34,401 nucleotides of DNA from an uncultured Pseudomonadota bacterium (GTDB taxonomy: Bacteria; Myxococcota_A; UBA796; SXON01), in contig CAIUMM010000062.1 of assembly GCA_903900265.1 (NCBI GenBank), positions 1 through 34,401 on the forward strand, given 5' to 3'. How positions within the stretch are numbered: position 1 is the first letter of the stretch; each line of letters begins with the position of its first letter. Below, in pieces: positions 31,749-34,401 of the stretch. Below the pieces are notes generated by a model. That model was given only the letters and a program-made list of their open reading frames with translations. It was not told the origin of the DNA and did not search any database. Position numbers and translations under genes: made by a program.

Positions 31749-32486
31749 ATGTTCACCGCCGCCCGCCCCGATGACCGCTCCGAACGCCGCCGCTCCGCGA
31801 CGGCGTTGATCCTCTCGCTGACGTTGAACGCGTCGGTCGCGCTGATCTTGTTCTCCATGCGCGCCGAAGCCGCGCCGGTCGCTACGCCGGAAGCGGCGTT
31901 GACCTACGTCGAGCTGACCGTACCGCGCGCGGCGTCCGGCCACGCCAGCGCGCCAGCCGCCAAACAAGCCGGTAGGCAAGCCGTCAAGCTGCCGGCCGTC
32001 CCTACCCCGCTCGTGCAGCCCGCCACCCCCTCGGAGGTCCCCGCGCTCCCCACGGTGACCACAACGCTCGCGGTCTCCCCGACCTTGTCGTCCGAAACGG
32101 GCGGCGGCGCTGGCTCCGGCATTGGAACCGGTCCGGGCACCGGCATCGGCGACGGCCCGCGCGACGGCGAGGGGACCGATCCCGGCGATGGCCTGAGCCG
32201 CGGAATCCGCGAGGTGGCGTTCTCCGAGATGCGCGTTCGGTACCAATACGCGCCGCGGTATCCCGAAAGTGCGCTGATGCAGCACCTCGGCGAGGCGATC
32301 TGCACGGTGCGCTTGGACGTCGACACCCACGGGCGGCCGTCCGCAGCGAAGGTGTCCGGATGCCCGGAGGCCTTCGCGGTCACCGCCGAAGATGCGGCGA
32401 TGCGCTGGCGCTTCGCGCCGCTGATGGACGGGCGCACCGCGGTGGCCGGGCGCTTTGTCATCCGGTTCCGCTTTCACCCCGAGTAG
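31749..32486 (+). CDS. TonB-like energy transducer
   Basis: This 245-aa protein has a single N-terminal membrane span (ATALILSLTLNASVALILF, residues ~19-37). A Pro/Ala/Gly-rich periplasmic linker follows (residues ~45-145). The C-terminal domain resembles TonB_C (RVRYQYAPRYPESALMQHLGEAICTVRLDVDTHGR...AMRWRFAPLMDG). Such proteins pass the proton-motive force from ExbB/ExbD to outer-membrane transporters. ExbB/ExbD are not in the window, so the system cannot be completed here. AGGAG lies 8 bases before the ATG. It ends 3 bp from the convergent repeat protein. Confidence 0.85.
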   Translation: MFTAARPDDRSERRRSATALILSLTLNASVALILFSMRAEAAPVATPEAALTYVELTVPRAASGHASAPAAKQAGRQAVKLPAVPTPLVQPATPSEVPALPTVTTTLAVSPTLSSETGGGAGSGIGTGPGTGIGDGPRDGEGTDPGDGLSRGIREVAFSEMRVRYQYAPRYPESALMQHLGEAICTVRLDVDTHGRPSAAKVSGCPEAFAVTAEDAAMRWRFAPLMDGRTAVAGRFVIRFRFHPE

Positions 32487-32489
32487 CGC

Positions 32490-34401
32490 CTACTTGGTCT
32501 TGGGCGCGTCGGTGCTCGCCCCGGCGTTGCCCGCTTTGAGGTTCTTGACGTTCACCTGAACGCCACCGGCGTCGATGCCGAGCGCGTCGACCACGAGGCG
32601 CGTGAAGTTCACGCTCATCGCTCGCCCGCCGTCGCTGTGCACCTCGGCCACATTGGCCCCAGGCGCGCTTCCTAAGGTGGCAGAGACGCCGTCGGTCTGG
32701 ATCGTACCCGCGCGCAGTCCGACGGTGCCGTCGACGGAGAGCGCGTCGGTGTCGACCAACGAAGGCCCAGATGAACCCGAGCCGCCGCTCCCGGTTTTTT
32801 GTTTGGCGGTGACCCCAGCGGCCAACGCGTTGACCGACATGGGGATCGAAGCGCCTTTGGTTCCCAGCGCGTCGGTGACCGAGCGGGTGAGGTCCTGATC
32901 GAGCATGCCGGAGACTTCGGCGTAGAGCTTGCCTTTGTCGTCGAGGTACACGCCCGGGACGTCGGTCCAACCCCAGGTGTCCAGCGGCTTCGAGAACCGC
33001 GCGCTGGTAGCAGCAGGGACGATCTTGCCGCCGGAAACCTTCACTTCTACATAGGCGGTGGTGCCCGGCTTGACGGTGACCTTGGAGAGGCCGCTGCCCA
33101 TGGTCTGCGCGTTCAACGGGGCGTGCGCGTGGAGGGATGCGTCCCCTACCAGCGCGGCGGCTTGCTGAGCCAGCGGCTTTTGTGACGCAGCAGGTGCCTT
33201 TTCAGGCTGAGCTGTGCGCACGTTGACCGCGCCGGTGCTCAGCGAGTCGGCGTGCACGTTCACCCCGCCGGCGGTAGACGACACCCCGGCTCCGGTCAGG
33301 CTCTGCGCCGCGACGCTGACCCCGGGCGTCTTTGCCGCGACCTCGCCTCGAACCCCGGTGGCGTTGATGGCGCGAGCGTCCAGCTGCGGAAGGTGTACGC
33401 CGGTCAACCCCACGGAGGCTGCGGCCGCCGTCGTCGTCCCCGAGCCATTGTGCACCTTCGCGTCCGAAGCCTGCGCGGCGGCGACGGTCATCCCGCCCGA
33501 AGCGACGCCGTCGGCGCGCACGGTGTTGGCGGTGACGTCGGTACCGGAGCTTCCGCTGCGCAGCGTCGCGCCCGTGGCGGCGAGCTTTCGCACCGAAGTG
33601 TCGTCCCCGACGCGCACGCCCGCGGCGTTGGCGGTCTTCACCGCGACGCTCGAACCTGCAGGCCCGACCTTGCCTGCAGCGCCGGTCACTCCGACGCTGT
33701 CTGCCGAAGCGCCCCCGGCACGTAGCCCCTTGGCGTCGGCCTTGGACGCCCCGAAGGTGGTCGTACCGGTCCCGCTCAGCCCGAGCGTAAGGTCCGATCC
33801 ACTGACGTCGCGAGCGTGGGCGGCGCCGACGTCAACGCCGGTCGCGTGCGCAGAACGGGCTCCGAGCTGGGAAGCGCCGTCGCTCAGCGTGCCGCGGGCG
33901 CCCTTGACCCCGAGCGTCGCGATCGCGACATCCGGGGTGCGCAGCGACTTCGCGTCCGCTGAACCGAGGTCGACGGTGGTCCGGGCGTCCGAAAAGCGAG
34001 CCCCAAGGTCAGTCGCCGACACTTCGGCGATGGAGGCCGGGCCCGCTTCGATGCCGCGCGCGTGCGCGGTCTTCGCGCCGATCTGGGTGCTCTCTGGGGT
34101 CACGATTCCAGTGCCGCCGGTGACCTGTGCGCTCGCGATCGCTGCGCCTCCAGCGCGGATGCCCGAGGCCTCGCCGCTGCGCAGGCCGACGCGCGTGGAG
34201 CCGTCCGCCATCGCGACGGTCACGTCCGAGGCGGATGCGTCTTTGGCGCCCATGTCTCGCGAGTTGAGCCCGTGTGCGCCCAATTGGCTCGCGGACAACG
34301 TGCTCCCGGTCGCACCGATCGCGCCCTTGACGTTGCTCGCGCCCAGCTGGTCCATCGCGACGCCGCCCATATTGACCGCGTTCGCGTCGACCTGGCGCAT
34401 C
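32490..34401 (-). CDS. Large repeat protein, N-terminus beyond window
   Basis: The frame stays open to the right edge; an ATG at 34400 is probably internal, because the repeats already run through it. The visible ~636 residues hold imperfect units of about 36 aa in the first ~400 residues. The consensus resembles (L/F)GA..A.A.GV..G.A....V.. followed by a T/S-rich spacer (for example LGARSAHATGVDVGAAHARDV and FGASKADAKGLRAGGASADSV). This suggests a beta-solenoid or extended surface repeat. Residues ~430-530 form a different globular part (KVTVKPGTTAYVEVKVSGGKIVPA, then TWGWTDVPGVYLDDKG). No family was recognised. It converges on the TonB-like gene with 3 bp between stops, so co-function is not implied. 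Confidence 0.75.
   Translation of the reverse strand, partial: MRQVDANAVNMGGVAMDQLGASNVKGAIGATGSTLSASQLGAHGLNSRDMGAKDASASDVTVAMADGSTRVGLRSGEASGIRAGGAAIASAQVTGGTGIVTPESTQIGAKTAHARGIEAGPASIAEVSATDLGARFSDARTTVDLGSADAKSLRTPDVAIATLGVKGARGTLSDGASQLGARSAHATGVDVGAAHARDVSGSDLTLGLSGTGTTTFGASKADAKGLRAGGASADSVGVTGAAGKVGPAGSSVAVKTANAAGVRVGDDTSVRKLAATGATLRSGSSGTDVTANTVRADGVASGGMTVAAAQASDAKVHNGSGTTTAAAASVGLTGVHLPQLDARAINATGVRGEVAAKTPGVSVAAQSLTGAGVSSTAGGVNVHADSLSTGAVNVRTAQPEKAPAASQKPLAQQAAALVGDASLHAHAPLNAQTMGSGLSKVTVKPGTTAYVEVKVSGGKIVPAATSARFSKPLDTWGWTDVPGVYLDDKGKLYAEVSGMLDQDLTRSVTDALGTKGASIPMSVNALAAGVTAKQKTGSGGSGSSGPSLVDTDALSVDGTVGLRAGTIQTDGVSATLGSAPGANVAEVHSDGGRAMSVNFTRLVVDALGIDAGGVQVNVKNLKAGNAGASTDAPKTK

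Overview
The window is high-GC bacterial DNA, densely packed with 26 protein genes. No rRNA, tRNA, insertion sequence, integrase, CRISPR array or cas operon was seen, and no gene-free gap exceeds about 210 bp. The content points to Myxococcota or a close deltaproteobacterial relative. The signs are a large lipoprotein with MopE-type Cys/Asp metal-binding repeats, a CotH-family lipoprotein, short lipoprotein signals followed by Asp/Ser/Thr linkers, and a long EEARVA-repeat protein. This placement is inferred from gene content only.

Region 1 (1-8124) looks accessory. It has a 5'-truncated unknown gene, a ~160-aa unknown protein (paralog A), a FAD-dependent lipoprotein oxidoreductase and a DUF4234/DUF2752-type membrane pair. 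A leftward operon (5565 to 3551) follows: a sigma-region-2-like protein, then a CARF protein of the NE0113/SSO2081-like (CRISPR ring nuclease) family. There are no cas genes nearby. An AT-rich intergenic region with two inverted repeats separates this operon from a rightward set: paralog B (a clear homolog of paralog A), a DUF4258-like protein and a PcfJ-like protein. This is the best candidate here for an undescribed nucleotide-signal-responsive module.

Region 2 (8174-18400) is about surface and repeat proteins. It has a 1306-aa lipoprotein with about 13 MopE repeats and a predicted seven-bladed FG-GAP propeller, then a 1055-aa lipoprotein with lamin-tail, discoidin-like and CotH domains. 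Convergent to these is a ~1037-aa protein whose middle is about 95 copies of an 18-bp (hexapeptide) repeat, predicted to form one very long charged helix.

Region 3 (18471-34401) is more housekeeping in character. It holds a METTL25-like methyltransferase, a glyoxalase I, an SF1 (DNA2/NAM7-like) helicase, a PlsC-type acyltransferase coupled to a YncE-propeller/phosphoesterase lipoprotein, and a small lipoprotein coupled to a family 2 glycosyltransferase. After these come a membrane protein, an inactive-looking rhodanese next to a soluble lytic transglycosylase, RecX and a TonB-like protein. The last gene is a truncated repeat protein that runs off the right edge.

Gene ends are unusually tight. 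All six convergent junctions are 23 bp or less, and two share the four bases CTAA, which give stop codons on both strands. Three same-strand pairs overlap by 4 bp (ATGA, GTGA, TTGA), which implies translational coupling.
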